DNA of 64,000 nt from Frateuria edaphi (GTDB lineage: Bacteria > Pseudomonadota > Gammaproteobacteria > Xanthomonadales > Rhodanobacteraceae), in the NCBI RefSeq assembly GCF_021117405.1, contig NZ_CP088251.1, forward strand, positions 3,018,501 through 3,082,500, given 5' to 3'. Position 1 is the stretch's first letter, and every line of letters starts with the position of its first letter. The notes under the pieces were generated by a model that ran no database searches, was not told the DNA's origin, and saw nothing but the letters and a program-made list of their open reading frames with translations. The position numbers were made by a program, and so were the translations under genes. Of this stretch, positions 51,183-64,000 are shown in pieces.

Positions 51183-52094
51183 TCAGTCTACCGCGACCTG
51201 CGGTCGGGGGAGGCCGAGCTCTTCGATCTGGTCGGTCACGCGGTCGGCCTGGTCGACGTCGTCCAGCGGCCCCACGCGCACGCGGCGGATGTTGTGTCCG
51301 TTGACCTCCACATCGGTCACCTGCACCGGCGCCAGCCGGGCCGAGCGCAGCCGTGTGGCCACGCGGTCGGCGTTCGCCAGGTCGGAGAATGCGCCCACCT
51401 GCAGCCAGATGGCCGGATGGGCGCTACCCGATGGGACCGCCGCTTGCGCGGTCAGTTCCTCGGCCGGCGCATCGTCGTCCCGATGCGCCGGGTCGATCGC
51501 GCGCACTTCGACCAGGCCAGTGCCCTTGGGCCAGATGCCGATCTTGACGGCGGCCGCGTAGGACAGGTCGATCAGCCGGTTCTCGTGGAACGGCCCGCGA
51601 TCGTTGATGCGCACGATGACGCTCTTGCCGTTTTCCAGATTGGTCACGCGCGCGTAGCTGGGCAGCGGCAGCGTCTTGTGCGCAGCGCTGAAAGCGTACA
51701 TGTCGTAGTTCTCCAGGCTCGAAGTCTTGTAGCCGTGGAACTTGGCGCCGTAGAACGAGGCGATGCCGCGCTCGTCGTAGCCGCGCGCATCGGAGAGCAC
51801 GCGATAGGTCTTGCCGAGCACGGTGTAGGGCGACTTGTTGCCATAGAGCGAGCGCGGCTCGATCCTGGGCACCGGCTCGGGGATCCGGCTGACGTCGATC
51901 GCCGGCGGCACGCTGTCGTCGTTGTCGCGATAGCGGCTGGACTGCGGGCGGCTGATGTCGTCGCGGAAGCCGCCATGGCGGCCTTCCGCGCGCGGACCCG
52001 CGACCTTGCCGCCATGCGAGGGCCGCGGGTGCGAACCGCCGCACCCGGCCAGCGCCAACGCGACTATCGCCAGGACGCCAGCGCGCCAGCTCAC
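51183..52094 (-). CDS. rlpA: RlpA septal lytic transglycosylase-like lipoprotein
   Basis: A 303-residue lipoprotein (lipobox ALAGC, Cys18; GTG start at 52094). A DPBB domain (about 100-195) has GIASFYGAKFHGYKTSSLENYDMYAFSAAHKTLP and NDRGPF; a SPOR domain (about 225-300) binds denuded glycan. Pseudomonas RlpA is a lytic transglycosylase that acts on denuded peptidoglycan; the acidic residues fit that role. The GTG start overlaps the mltB stop by 4 bp. Confidence 0.93.
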   Translation of the reverse strand: MSWRAGVLAIVALALAGCGGSHPRPSHGGKVAGPRAEGRHGGFRDDISRPQSSRYRDNDDSVPPAIDVSRIPEPVPRIEPRSLYGNKSPYTVLGKTYRVLSDARGYDERGIASFYGAKFHGYKTSSLENYDMYAFSAAHKTLPLPSYARVTNLENGKSVIVRINDRGPFHENRLIDLSYAAAVKIGIWPKGTGLVEVRAIDPAHRDDDAPAEELTAQAAVPSGSAHPAIWLQVGAFSDLANADRVATRLRSARLAPVQVTDVEVNGHNIRRVRVGPLDDVDQADRVTDQIEELGLPRPQVAVD

Positions 52095-53095
52095 GGCACG
52101 GCATCCGCCGAGCGCACGCCCGCGGCAATGCCCTCAGCCAGCTGGTGCACAGCCAGGGCATACAGCGGGCTCTTGTTGTAGCGGGTGATCACGTAGAAGT
52201 TCTGGAAGGTGAACCAGTATTCGGGGCCGTTGCCGCCTTCGAGCGCCTGCAGGCTGGTCATCCGGCCCGGATCGAACGACTCCAGCGGCGCGTAGCCCCA
52301 GGCCTCCAGTTGCTCCAGTGGCCAGCGCGGCTGCGGGTCGGGGACGTCCAGCGTCCTCGGCGCCGTGTCCGGCTGCGCCCGCGCGGCGACCGGGCCGCCG
52401 CGCTCCCAGCCGTGGCCGGCGAAATAGTTGGCGACGCTGGCCAGGATGTCCGGCAACGAACCCTGCATGTCGATGTGGCCGTCGTGGTCGCCGTCCACGC
52501 CGAAGTCGCGGATGCTGGAGGGCATGAACTGGCCCCAGCCCTGCGCGCCGGCGTAGGAGCCGGTGAGCGTGTCCAACGGACCGGCCAGGTGGTTGGCCGG
52601 CAGCTCCAGCAGCACCTTCAGCTGCTCGCGGAAGAACTTCGCGCGCGGCGGGTAATACAGGCCCAGCGTGACCAGCGCATCGAGCACCTGGTACTTGCCG
52701 GTGTTGCGGCCGTAGAAGGTTTCCACGCCCAGGATGGCCACCAGGTACTCGGGCGCAACGCCGTACTGCCCGGCGATGCGCTCGATCAATTCGCGATGGT
52801 CGCGGTAGAAGGCCACGCCCTCGTCGATCCGCTTGGGCGTGATGAAGATCGGCCGGTAGTCCTTCCACGGCTTGGCTTCGGCAGGGCGGTTCATCGCATC
52901 GATGATCGACTGCTGCATCTGCGCGCCACTGAGCAGCGCATTCAGCTGGCCCGGGTCCTTGCCGGTGTCGCGCGCCACCTCGCGCACCAGTTCGGCCTGG
53001 CCGGGATGGATCGTCGTTTCGGCATGTGCCGGCGCGACGGCCAGCACCAGGGTGGCGAGCACGCCGGGCAGGCGGCACGAGCGAAGAAGAGACAT
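52091..53095 (-). CDS. mltB: Membrane-bound lytic murein transglycosylase B
   Basis: A 334-residue glycosidase. A signal peptide ends at PAHA; E125 (AILGVETFYGRNTG) is the catalytic Glu and the FITPKRIDEGV and GSYAGAQGWGQFMPSSIRDF blocks are typical. No lipobox is seen, so it may be soluble (Slt-like B type). The start is taken at 53095; an ATG at 53119 is an alternative. It is 91 bp after rodA. Confidence 0.93.
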   Translation of the reverse strand: MSLLRSCRLPGVLATLVLAVAPAHAETTIHPGQAELVREVARDTGKDPGQLNALLSGAQMQQSIIDAMNRPAEAKPWKDYRPIFITPKRIDEGVAFYRDHRELIERIAGQYGVAPEYLVAILGVETFYGRNTGKYQVLDALVTLGLYYPPRAKFFREQLKVLLELPANHLAGPLDTLTGSYAGAQGWGQFMPSSIRDFGVDGDHDGHIDMQGSLPDILASVANYFAGHGWERGGPVAARAQPDTAPRTLDVPDPQPRWPLEQLEAWGYAPLESFDPGRMTSLQALEGGNGPEYWFTFQNFYVITRYNKSPLYALAVHQLAEGIAAGVRSADAVP

Positions 53096-53186
53096 GGGAA
53101 ACACCGCGCGGATCGACATCGCACCCAAGCCTATCACGCGTGCACGGCCGATCCGGGGCCGAACCGGGGCGACAGGGTGACGCCGC

Positions 53187-54302
53187 TCAGTCATGCATCT
53201 TGCGGTTGGCGTGGATCGACATCAGCACGCCGAAACCGCTCAACAGGCTGACCGCCGAGGTGCCGCCGTAGCTGACGAACGGCAGCGGCACGCCGACCAC
53301 CGGCAGCATGCCGGCGATCATGCCGCCGTTGACGAAGACGTAGACGAAGAAGCTCATCGCGATCGCGCCGGCGAGCAGGCGTGAATAGGTGTCGCGCGCC
53401 TCCATCGCGATCCACAGGCAGCGGCCGATGATGAAGGCGTACAGCGCCAGCAGGCAGACCACGCCGACCAGGCCGAATTCCTCGGAGAACACGGCGAAGA
53501 TGAAGTCGGTGGTGTGCTCGGGCAGGAAGTCCAGCCGCGACTGCGTGCCATGCGTCCAGCCCTTCCCGAAGACGCCCCCCGAACCCACCGCGATCTGCGA
53601 CTGGATGATGTGCCAGCCATTGCCCAGCGGATCGGCCTCGGGATTGAGCAGGGTCAGCACGCGATCGCGCTGGTACTGATGCATGAAATGCCAGCCCACC
53701 GGCACCATCCCGGCGGCGATGCCCAGCAGCAGGCCGATGCGCCACCAGGCGACGCCGGAGAGGAACAGCGCGAACGCCCCGGCGGCGGCCACCAGCAGCG
53801 CTGTTCCCAGGTCGGGCTGCTTGGCGATCAGCCCACCGGGAATGGCGATCAGCAGGCCGACCACGGCCATGTCCTTCCAGCTCGGCGGCAGTTGGCGCGG
53901 GTGCAGGTACCAGGCGGCCATCATCGGCATGGTCAGCTTGAGCAGCTCGGACGGCTGGAAGCGCATGAAGCCCAGGTCCAGCCAGCGGTCGGCGCCACGG
54001 CCCTCGCCCAGCAGCGCCACCACCACCAGCAACGCGGTGCTGCCGGCGTAGAGCCAGGGTGTCCAGCTGCGCAGCACCGTGGGCGGGATGCGCGAGATCA
54101 GCAGCAGCAGCGCCGCGCCGAGCACGAACCGCGCCGCCTGGCCGCCGACCAGGCCCAGGTCGCCGCCGCCGGCGCTGTACAGGGTGACCAGGCCGACCGT
54201 GGCCAGCGCCAGCAATCCCATGGCCAACGGCAAATCGATCCGCGGCCGGGTCAGGATGCGGCGCAGGAAACGGCGCATGCGCGCGTAGAGCATTCCGATC
54301 AT
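53187..54302 (-). CDS. rodA: RodA, SEDS peptidoglycan glycosyltransferase
   Basis: A 371-residue integral membrane protein (about ten segments) of the SEDS family that polymerises glycan during rod elongation with PBP2. Conserved blocks: GRGADRWLDLGFMRFQPSELLKL, QPDLGTALLV and GVFGKGWTHGTQSRLDFLPEHTTDFIFAVFSEEFGL. The start codon overlaps the mrdA stop as ATGA. Confidence 0.96.
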   Translation of the reverse strand: MIGMLYARMRRFLRRILTRPRIDLPLAMGLLALATVGLVTLYSAGGGDLGLVGGQAARFVLGAALLLLISRIPPTVLRSWTPWLYAGSTALLVVVALLGEGRGADRWLDLGFMRFQPSELLKLTMPMMAAWYLHPRQLPPSWKDMAVVGLLIAIPGGLIAKQPDLGTALLVAAAGAFALFLSGVAWWRIGLLLGIAAGMVPVGWHFMHQYQRDRVLTLLNPEADPLGNGWHIIQSQIAVGSGGVFGKGWTHGTQSRLDFLPEHTTDFIFAVFSEEFGLVGVVCLLALYAFIIGRCLWIAMEARDTYSRLLAGAIAMSFFVYVFVNGGMIAGMLPVVGVPLPFVSYGGTSAVSLLSGFGVLMSIHANRKMHD

Positions 54303-56245
54303 GGCGTGGTCCCGCCCTCGGCCGGCACCGGCATGTCTTCGGGCTGGTCGGGCGCCAGGGGTGCCGGGGCGGCCGCCGGCGGCTGAGATTTGACCGGTGC
54401 CCCACCCTGCGTGGCAAGCCAGGACTCCATCACCGTACGCACGATCGGGCCCGCTGCTTCGGCACCCCACGCGCCGGCCTCGAGCATGGCGACCACCGAG
54501 ATCTTCGGGTCGTCCGCCGGCGCGAAGGCCTCGAACCAGGCGCGATGGCGCGCGGCAAGGTAGGCGGTGTTCTTGTTGGTGTCGTAGGCCGAGGACGTGC
54601 GCGAGAAGCGCTCGGCCGTGCCGCTCTTGCCCGCGACCACCAGCGGAAAGCCGATGAACTGCTTGGCGCCGGTGCCGCTGGTCACCACCGCTTCCATGCC
54701 TTGCTTGATCACGTCCAGGTGGGCCGGATCGGTCACCAGCGAGGGGCCGGTCGGCGGGTTGGGCAACGGCTGTCTGGGGGCATCGACACCATCCTGGGTC
54801 GCCATCACCAGCCTGGGCGCACGCGGGATGCCCTTCCCGGCCAGGATCGACACCGCATGCGCCAGCTGCAATGGCGTCACCGCCCAGTAGCCCTGGCCGA
54901 TGCCGGCGATGATCGTTTCTCCCGGATACCAGGGCTGGCGCGAATGCGCCATTTTCCAATCGCGCGAAGGCAAGACGCCGTTCTCCTCGCCGTCGAGGTC
55001 GATGCCGGTCTTTCGGCCGAAGCCGAAGCGCCCCATCCAGTCGCTCAGGCGGTCGATGCCCAGGTCCAGCGCAAGTTTGTAAAAGTAGGTGTTGGTCGAT
55101 TTCTCGATCGCCTTGACCATGTCGACCACGCCATCGCCACCGCGCTTGTCGTCGCGGTAGCAGCGCGAGGCCCCGGGCAGGCAGAACTCGCCCGTGGACA
55201 GCACCGTATCCTCCGGCCTGCGGACGCCGTAGGCCAGGCCGCCGAGGGCCAGGAACGGCTTCACCGTGGAGCCGGGCGGATACACGCCGCGCAGCGCGCG
55301 GTTGTACAGCGGCTTGTCCGGCGCGGTGGTCAATGCCTTGTAGTCGGCACTGCTGATGCCGTTGACGAACAGGTTCGGATCGAAGCTCGGCACGCTGACC
55401 ATGGCCAGGACCTGGCCGTTGCGCGGATCGATCGCCACGGCGGAGCCCGCTCGACCGTCGAACGCGGCCATGGTCGCCTTCTGGATGCGCACGTCGATCG
55501 AGAGATAGAGGTTCTTGCCGGGGACCGGCGCATGGGTTTCGAGCACGCGCTGGGTGCGGCCGTCGGCGTTGACCTCGACCAGTTCATAGCCCGGCGTTCC
55601 GTGCAGCACATCTTCGTACGAGCGCTCGATCCCGCTGCGACCGACGTGGCTGGTGCCCTGGTAGCGGTCCGGGTCCAGGCGCTTGAGGTCGTCTGCATCG
55701 ATGCGGCCGACGTAGCCGATCACGTGCGCGAACAACTCGCCGTAGGGATAGTGGCGGGTCAGGTAGGGCACCACGTCCACGCCCGGGAAGCGCCAGCGGT
55801 TGATCGCGAAGCGGGCGATGTCGTCCTCGGACAGGTGCATCTTCAAGGGGACGTTCTCGAAGCGACGGCTCTGTTTCAGGCGCTTCCTGAAGTCGGCGAC
55901 GTCGTCCGGGTCCAGCGGCACCACCGCGCCGATCTGCGCGAGCATGGCACTCATGTCCGGCACCTGCTCGGGCACCACCTCGAGCCGGAATGCCGGCACG
56001 TTGTCGGCCAGCAGCACGCCGTTGCGGTCGTAGATCAGCCCACGGGCCGGCGGGATCACCTTCGGCTTGACGCGGTTGTTCTCCGAGCGGGTCACGAACT
56101 CGTCGTGGCGCATCACCTGCAGGTAGAAGAAGCGCCCGGACAAGGCGATCAGGCCCAGCACGATCAGGGCGAATCCGACCAGCGAGCGCCGCTGGAAAAG
56201 CGCCGCCTCGCCGCGGGGATCCTTCAGTGCGCGCCGCCTCTTCAT
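54299..56245 (-). CDS. mrdA: Penicillin-binding protein 2 (transpeptidase)
   Basis: A 648-residue elongation transpeptidase. One N-terminal membrane segment (about 20-42), a pedestal domain (RGLIYDRNGVLLADN...), and a transpeptidase domain with S326-T-V-K329, S383-T-N385 and K540-S-G-T543. It cross-links peptidoglycan with RodA. The ATG at 56245 is one base after the mreD stop; the C-terminal 50 residues are a Pro/Ala tail that is probably variable. Confidence 0.96.
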   Translation of the reverse strand: MKRRRALKDPRGEAALFQRRSLVGFALIVLGLIALSGRFFYLQVMRHDEFVTRSENNRVKPKVIPPARGLIYDRNGVLLADNVPAFRLEVVPEQVPDMSAMLAQIGAVVPLDPDDVADFRKRLKQSRRFENVPLKMHLSEDDIARFAINRWRFPGVDVVPYLTRHYPYGELFAHVIGYVGRIDADDLKRLDPDRYQGTSHVGRSGIERSYEDVLHGTPGYELVEVNADGRTQRVLETHAPVPGKNLYLSIDVRIQKATMAAFDGRAGSAVAIDPRNGQVLAMVSVPSFDPNLFVNGISSADYKALTTAPDKPLYNRALRGVYPPGSTVKPFLALGGLAYGVRRPEDTVLSTGEFCLPGASRCYRDDKRGGDGVVDMVKAIEKSTNTYFYKLALDLGIDRLSDWMGRFGFGRKTGIDLDGEENGVLPSRDWKMAHSRQPWYPGETIIAGIGQGYWAVTPLQLAHAVSILAGKGIPRAPRLVMATQDGVDAPRQPLPNPPTGPSLVTDPAHLDVIKQGMEAVVTSGTGAKQFIGFPLVVAGKSGTAERFSRTSSAYDTNKNTAYLAARHRAWFEAFAPADDPKISVVAMLEAGAWGAEAAGPIVRTVMESWLATQGGAPVKSQPPAAAPAPLAPDQPEDMPVPAEGGTTP

Positions 56246-56246
56246 T

Positions 56247-56732
56247 TCATTGCAGGCGCAGGCGCATGCGCAGGTCATCCAGCAACAGGAACACGAATGG
56301 CCAGAGCGCCGCCCCGACGAACGGCGAGATCCACCAACTCGCTGGCGGCAGCGCGTCGCCGGCGAACACCCGCACGATCGTCAACAGGATGCGATCGTTC
56401 AGCAGCAGCGCGAGCACCGCCAGGGTCTGCTGCCACATCGGAAAGAAGCGCAGTCGTGAGCGGAAACGCAACGCGATGAAGACCAGCGCGGTCAGGCGCA
56501 ACGCCTGTTCACCCAGCAGCACGCCATCGAGCAGGTCGGCCGCCAGACCCATCGTGAAGGCCAGGCCGAGCGTCACCCGCTCACCCGATTCCAACGACCA
56601 GTACAAGAGCACCAGCGCCGGCCAGTACGGCTTGAACGGCTCGAGCACGTCCGGCAGTGGCACCAGCATCGACAGCAGAGCGATCACCAGCGTGCCGATG
56701 AACCACCCGAGGGCCAGGCGCTGCCGGTTCAT
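56247..56732 (-). CDS. mreD: Rod shape-determining protein MreD
   Basis: A 161-residue integral membrane protein with about five hydrophobic segments. It links MreC to the MreB filament and RodA/PBP2. It starts by overlapping the mreC stop as ATGA and ends one base before mrdA. Confidence 0.93.
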   Translation of the reverse strand: MNRQRLALGWFIGTLVIALLSMLVPLPDVLEPFKPYWPALVLLYWSLESGERVTLGLAFTMGLAADLLDGVLLGEQALRLTALVFIALRFRSRLRFFPMWQQTLAVLALLLNDRILLTIVRVFAGDALPPASWWISPFVGAALWPFVFLLLDDLRMRLRLQ

Positions 56733-57670
56733 GGCTGCCCCTTCGCCGGCGGTGCGGCCTTGGTAGCCTCGCCGGTGCCCGCCGGTGCGAGGTCAGCCGG
56801 AGGTCCCGCCGGCCGGACGGGCTCGGGCGGCCCGACCGGTTCGGCCTGGTCGTGCAGCAGCAGCACGTCTTCGCTGCGGCTGATGTCCGCACTGGGTTGC
56901 GCCTGTGCTTCCAGGAACATGCCGGTGGCCGCGGGCGCCACGCGGGTGACCGCGCCGACCGGGAAGCCCGGCGGGAAGCGCCCGCCCAGGCCGGAGGTCA
57001 GCAGCCGGTCGCCCTCGTGCACATCGGCCGCCATCGGGATGGTCGGCAGCACCAGCCGGTCGCCATCGCGCGAGCCATAGGCGATGGTGCGCAAGCCGGT
57101 GCGCTCGACGGTCACCGGCAACGCATTGTTCGGGTCGGTGATAAGCATCACCACCGAGGTCGTCGGCAGCGTCTGGATGACCTGCCCCATCACGCCGCGC
57201 GCATCGATGACCGGCTGCCCTGGCTTGACGCCATCGCGGGCGCCGACGTTCAGCAGCAGGCGATGGCGGTAGGCGCCCAGGTCGACGCCGACCACGCGGG
57301 CCAACTGGACGTTGAGCTCAAGGCTGCGCTGGGTATCGAGCAGCTCCTTCAGATGCTGGTTCTGTTGCGCCACCGCCGCCATGCGGTTGAGCTTGGCGTT
57401 GGCCAGCAGCAGGTCCTCGCGCAGGCGCTGATTCTGGTTGGTCAGCCGCTGGCGGTCGGCGAAGGCCACCGAGAGCGTGCGCATCCCTTCCACCGGCAGG
57501 CCGGCGAGGCGATACAGCGGCTCGACCGCCACGGCGGCGCCGTAGCGGATGCGCCACATCCAGCCATTGCGATGGTCGAGCACCATCAGCACCATCGCCA
57601 GCGCGAGGTAGCCGATCAGCCGCAAGGTGCCGGTGGACCCGGCGAACAGGGGCGAGGATTCCTGGCCCAT
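56729..57670 (-). CDS. mreC: Rod shape-determining protein MreC
   Basis: A 313-residue inner-membrane-anchored protein: one N-terminal membrane segment (GTLRLIGYLALAMVLMVLD), a coiled coil (about 62-108) and a beta-rich domain (about 110-270) that activates PBP2/RodA. The C-terminal Pro/Ala tail is low complexity. The start at 57670 has no clear ribosome binding site. A GC hairpin (57757-57773) lies in the 209-bp mreB-mreC gap. Confidence 0.94.
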   Translation of the reverse strand: MGQESSPLFAGSTGTLRLIGYLALAMVLMVLDHRNGWMWRIRYGAAVAVEPLYRLAGLPVEGMRTLSVAFADRQRLTNQNQRLREDLLLANAKLNRMAAVAQQNQHLKELLDTQRSLELNVQLARVVGVDLGAYRHRLLLNVGARDGVKPGQPVIDARGVMGQVIQTLPTTSVVMLITDPNNALPVTVERTGLRTIAYGSRDGDRLVLPTIPMAADVHEGDRLLTSGLGGRFPPGFPVGAVTRVAPAATGMFLEAQAQPSADISRSEDVLLLHDQAEPVGPPEPVRPAGPPADLAPAGTGEATKAAPPAKGQP

Positions 57671-57879
57671 CAAGAGAATCCGAAAAGGAAGGAGCGACGC
57701 AGACGGTCGCCATCAAGCGTGGCAGAAGGCACCGGCATGGCACAACGGATTTGCCACCCTCCATCGCGGAGGGGGCCGGGGACGGGCGACCGGATCGGTC
57801 TCAGTCCCATGTCGTCGAACACACCTCGTGTTTCCCCCGTACAGGCCGCGACCGCCGCGTGCAGCGGCCCGGCCATGCC

Positions 57880-58986
<1,107 letters not shown>

Positions 58987-59169
58987 CTACCCACGCAAGC
59001 GCGAAGAAGTTAAGAAAGCCTTGTAGAACGCGATGATGCGCGCATTTCCTGAGCCTCGCCGCCGCTTCCACCGACAAGCGACTGTCGCCTTGGGCGAAGC
59101 GTCGCGCTACGATTGCAGGGTTTGCCGGACGACGTCCCGTCCGCGCCGCTCACTGGGGTTTGATCGAAC

Positions 59170-60102
59170 ATGTCAGCCGTCATCTGCGGTTCGCTGGCCT
59201 ACGACACCATCATGGTGTTCCCGGACCAGTTCAAGAACCACATCCTGCCGGACAAGGTCCACATTCTGAACGTCTCCTTCCTCGTGCCGCAGATGCGTCG
59301 CGAGTTCGGCGGCTGCGCAGGCAATATCGCTTACAACCTCAAGCTCCTGGGAGGCGACCCGTTGCCGATGGCGACGGTCGGTCAGGACTTCGGGCCCTAC
59401 CGTGAACACATGATCCGTTGCGGCATTCGCCTCAATGGCGTGCGCGTGTTCGAGGACCAGTTCACTCCGCAGTGTTTCATCACCACGGACCTGGACAACA
59501 ACCAGATCACCGCCTTCCATCCCGGCGCCATGTCCAGTTCGCACCACAATCACGTGGGCGACGTGGCCGATGCGCAGTTCGGCATCGTCGCGCCGGACGG
59601 AAGGGAGGCGATGCTGCAGCACACCGAGGACTTCGCGGCGCACGGCGTGCCTTTCATCTTCGACCCGGGCCAGGCGATGCCGTTGTTCACCGGCGAAGAG
59701 TTCCGCTCGATGATCGGCAAGGCCAACTACGTCATCGTCAACGACTACGAATCGCAGCTGCTGCAGCAACGCACGGGCTGGAGCGCAGAAGAGATCGCCA
59801 GCCGCACCCAGGCGTACATCGTGACCTTGGGACCGCGCGGATCGTTGATCCACACTGGCGGAGAGGTCATCGAGATCCCGGCGGCCCGCGAGCGACAGGT
59901 GATCGATCCGACCGGCTGCGGCGATGCGTACCGGGCAGGCCTGATCTTCGGCATCATGCGCGGCTACGACTGGCCCACCATCGGCCGCATGGCGTCGCTG
60001 ATGGGCGCGCTCAAGGTCGAGCATCCGGGCACGCAGAACCAGCGCTTCACCTACGACGAGTTCGCCGAAGCGTTCCGCGAGCAATTCGACTACGCGCTTT
60101 GA
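59170..60102 (+). CDS. PfkB-family sugar/adenosine kinase
   Basis: A 310-residue kinase. The N-terminal block ICGSLAYDTIMVFPDQFKNHILPDKVH, GGCAGNIAYNL (about 47-57) and the C-terminal DPTGCGDAYRAGL (catalytic D252) match PfkB carbohydrate kinases and are close in layout to bacterial adenosine kinases such as the Mycobacterium AdoK. It would convert adenosine to AMP in salvage, but the substrate is inferred. It is monocistronic and divergent from mreB. Confidence 0.85.
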   Translation: MSAVICGSLAYDTIMVFPDQFKNHILPDKVHILNVSFLVPQMRREFGGCAGNIAYNLKLLGGDPLPMATVGQDFGPYREHMIRCGIRLNGVRVFEDQFTPQCFITTDLDNNQITAFHPGAMSSSHHNHVGDVADAQFGIVAPDGREAMLQHTEDFAAHGVPFIFDPGQAMPLFTGEEFRSMIGKANYVIVNDYESQLLQQRTGWSAEEIASRTQAYIVTLGPRGSLIHTGGEVIEIPAARERQVIDPTGCGDAYRAGLIFGIMRGYDWPTIGRMASLMGALKVEHPGTQNQRFTYDEFAEAFREQFDYAL

Positions 60103-60873
60103 GTCTTATCCGGCGCGCGGCATCTTCCCCGCGCCGTAGGCCACCACGCCCAGCAAATCCCTCCACGGCATCGCAACCACGCGGGGCAGCCAGCGGTGCT
60201 GCCAGGCGTGACGGAGCGATCAGGTCATAGGTCGCTCGCCCAAGTCTCAACTCGCTTACGAGCCTTTCCTGCGCCCGATCCGCAGGGTCCTCGCCGCGTC
60301 TTTACGACTGCGCTCCGCTGGCGCCTGTTGGAAAAGGGCGAAGACGCGACAACAACGTCCACCCGCAGGCATGGCGCGAGCAGTCGCCCCGCGTCCTGCA
60401 GGCGCACCTGTGCGCCCTATTGATGGATGGGGGAAAACGCATCGGATGCGCGGAACGTCCGTGTAGGGACTCGGCCGCGGTGTGCCGTCCATCGACGCGC
60501 CGGCCAAGCGGTGGGTCTCCCTGTCCCGACCTTCGATGTTGGCGGTGGGATTGCCCGCCGGTGACGGGCCGCGACCACAGCTGCCGGTCGAACGCTGGTG
60601 CGCGACTGCGGGCAGTGAGGGATGGTGGCCGGTAGTGGCAGCCGGTGCATGGCGGTCGCGCCAAGGGGCGCTCCTACAGGGGTAACGGTCCAACATCGGC
60701 GGGCCGGCCGCCTTGGCAATGATCGGCGGTGGCGTCCGACGCGCGCCGGTCGCGCATGCGGTCGGGACCGTTGCAGGACCGTGCGAACCATTCGCAGGTG
60801 CGCCTGAAGCGCCGCACGAACGCAGGCAAAGAAAAACCCCCACCGTTGCCGATGAGGGTGTTTCAGGATAAAG
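60103..60873. other. Intergenic region with degenerate repeats and the rrn terminator
   Basis: 771 bp with no supported gene. Partial copies of the GTAGGAGCGC repeat family occur (for example GGCGGTCGCGCCAAGGGGCG at about 60650), with other C/G-rich fragments; the 5S terminator is at the right end. Confidence 0.6.
60832..60860 (-). terminator. Terminator of the rRNA operon
   Basis: On the minus strand ACCCTCATC / GGTGGGGGT with loop GGCAAC (two G:T pairs), followed by five T residues, just after 5S. Confidence 0.7.
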
Positions 60874-60988
60874 CCCCTGGCGGTGACCTACTCTTGCATG
60901 GACAAGCCACACTACCATCGGCGCGGCTGCGTTTCACTTCCGAGTTCGGGATGGGATCGGGTGGGACCACAGCGCTATGGCCGCCAGG
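60874..60988 (-). rRNA. rrf: 5S ribosomal RNA
   Basis: About 115 nt. On the minus strand it begins CCTGGCGGCCATAGCGCTG, contains the CCCACCCGATCCCATCCCGAA core and ends AGGTCACCGCCAGG, with the two ends base-pairing. It follows the 23S gene as usual. The ends are approximate to a few bases. Confidence 0.93.
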
Positions 60989-61104
60989 GAAGGGGTTGAA
61001 GCAGCGCTATCAAGCGCCGGCTTCAAAAGGGGTAAACGAGTGACAAGCGAGTTGGTGAATCGAGATGTATCGGCAAAGACATTCGAAGCGTCTTGGGGTT
61101 ATAT

Positions 61105-63981
<2,877 letters not shown>

Positions 63982-64000
63982 ATATAACCCCAAGTCGCCT

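Noticed and set aside
57674..57876. 68-codon minus-strand frame between mreB and mreC
   Set aside because: No ribosome binding site, no conserved features, and it covers a GC hairpin.

Overview
The window looks like a chromosomal segment of a high-GC gammaproteobacterium of the Xanthomonadales (Lysobacterales), most likely the Rhodanobacteraceae (Dyella, Luteibacter or Rhodanobacter type). The basis is GC-rich third codon positions, an L2-like class A beta-lactamase, a split class II ribonucleotide reductase (nrdJ plus a TSCPD/zinc-ribbon partner), a large TonB-dependent receptor with a Xanthomonad-type signal peptide, and the mre/mrd-rlpA-dacA-ybeD-lipBA-prc order. The genus is an inference.

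Layout. 0-20 kb: single genes and short operons of mostly small or hypothetical proteins: a PAS hybrid sensor kinase, two GNAT acetyltransferases, a Tat-type class A beta-lactamase, an M14-like metallopeptidase, an OmpH/Skp-like protein, a methyltransferase behind a SoxR-box-like palindrome, two lipoproteins, an MFS transporter, a DinB protein and an outputless sensor-like membrane protein. Several genes here are under 100 codons.

20-27.4 kb: an accessory zone. It holds a decayed oxidoreductase fragment, a CPBP protease, a VOC protein, an acyltransferase and a divergent GST/TetR pair with a 20-bp operator. It is peppered with REP-like hairpins and half-hairpins of one family (cores GGTCAGAGTCGACTTT/AAAGTGCACTCTGACC and GGGGTCAGGTTCA). 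These lead into an AT-richer block of three minus-strand genes: DUF4145, a RelA/SpoT-domain synthetase and a TIGR02391 (Ymh) HEPN-like protein. The block ends at the terminator of the ribonucleotide reductase locus and is the best candidate for an undescribed defence or toxin system.

27.4-31.5 kb: nrdJ, an H1-like Lys/Ala repeat protein, then the nrdJb-type protein, with a tandem NrdR-box candidate upstream. 31.6-45.2 kb (plus strand): a Deg-type protease, a phosphate-binding-protein/LysM fusion, a HAD phosphatase, an M17 aminopeptidase, a TPR-Asp/Asn-hydroxylase protein, a TonB-dependent receptor, a TPR-sulfotransferase and an M1 aminopeptidase.

45.4-58.9 kb (minus strand): the rod-shape and cell-wall cluster mreB, mreC, mreD, mrdA, rodA, mltB, rlpA, dacA, followed by ybeD, lipB, lipA and prc, many overlapping by 1-4 bp. 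It joins the elongation machinery, a lytic transglycosylase and RlpA, the D,D-carboxypeptidase, lipoate synthesis and the periplasmic protease Prc, whose relatives trim PBPs and control hydrolases. 59.2-60.1 kb: a PfkB-family adenosine-kinase-like gene. 60.9-64 kb: 5S and 23S rRNA on the minus strand; the 16S gene should lie beyond the right edge. No tRNA, CRISPR array, integrase or IS transposase was recognised.
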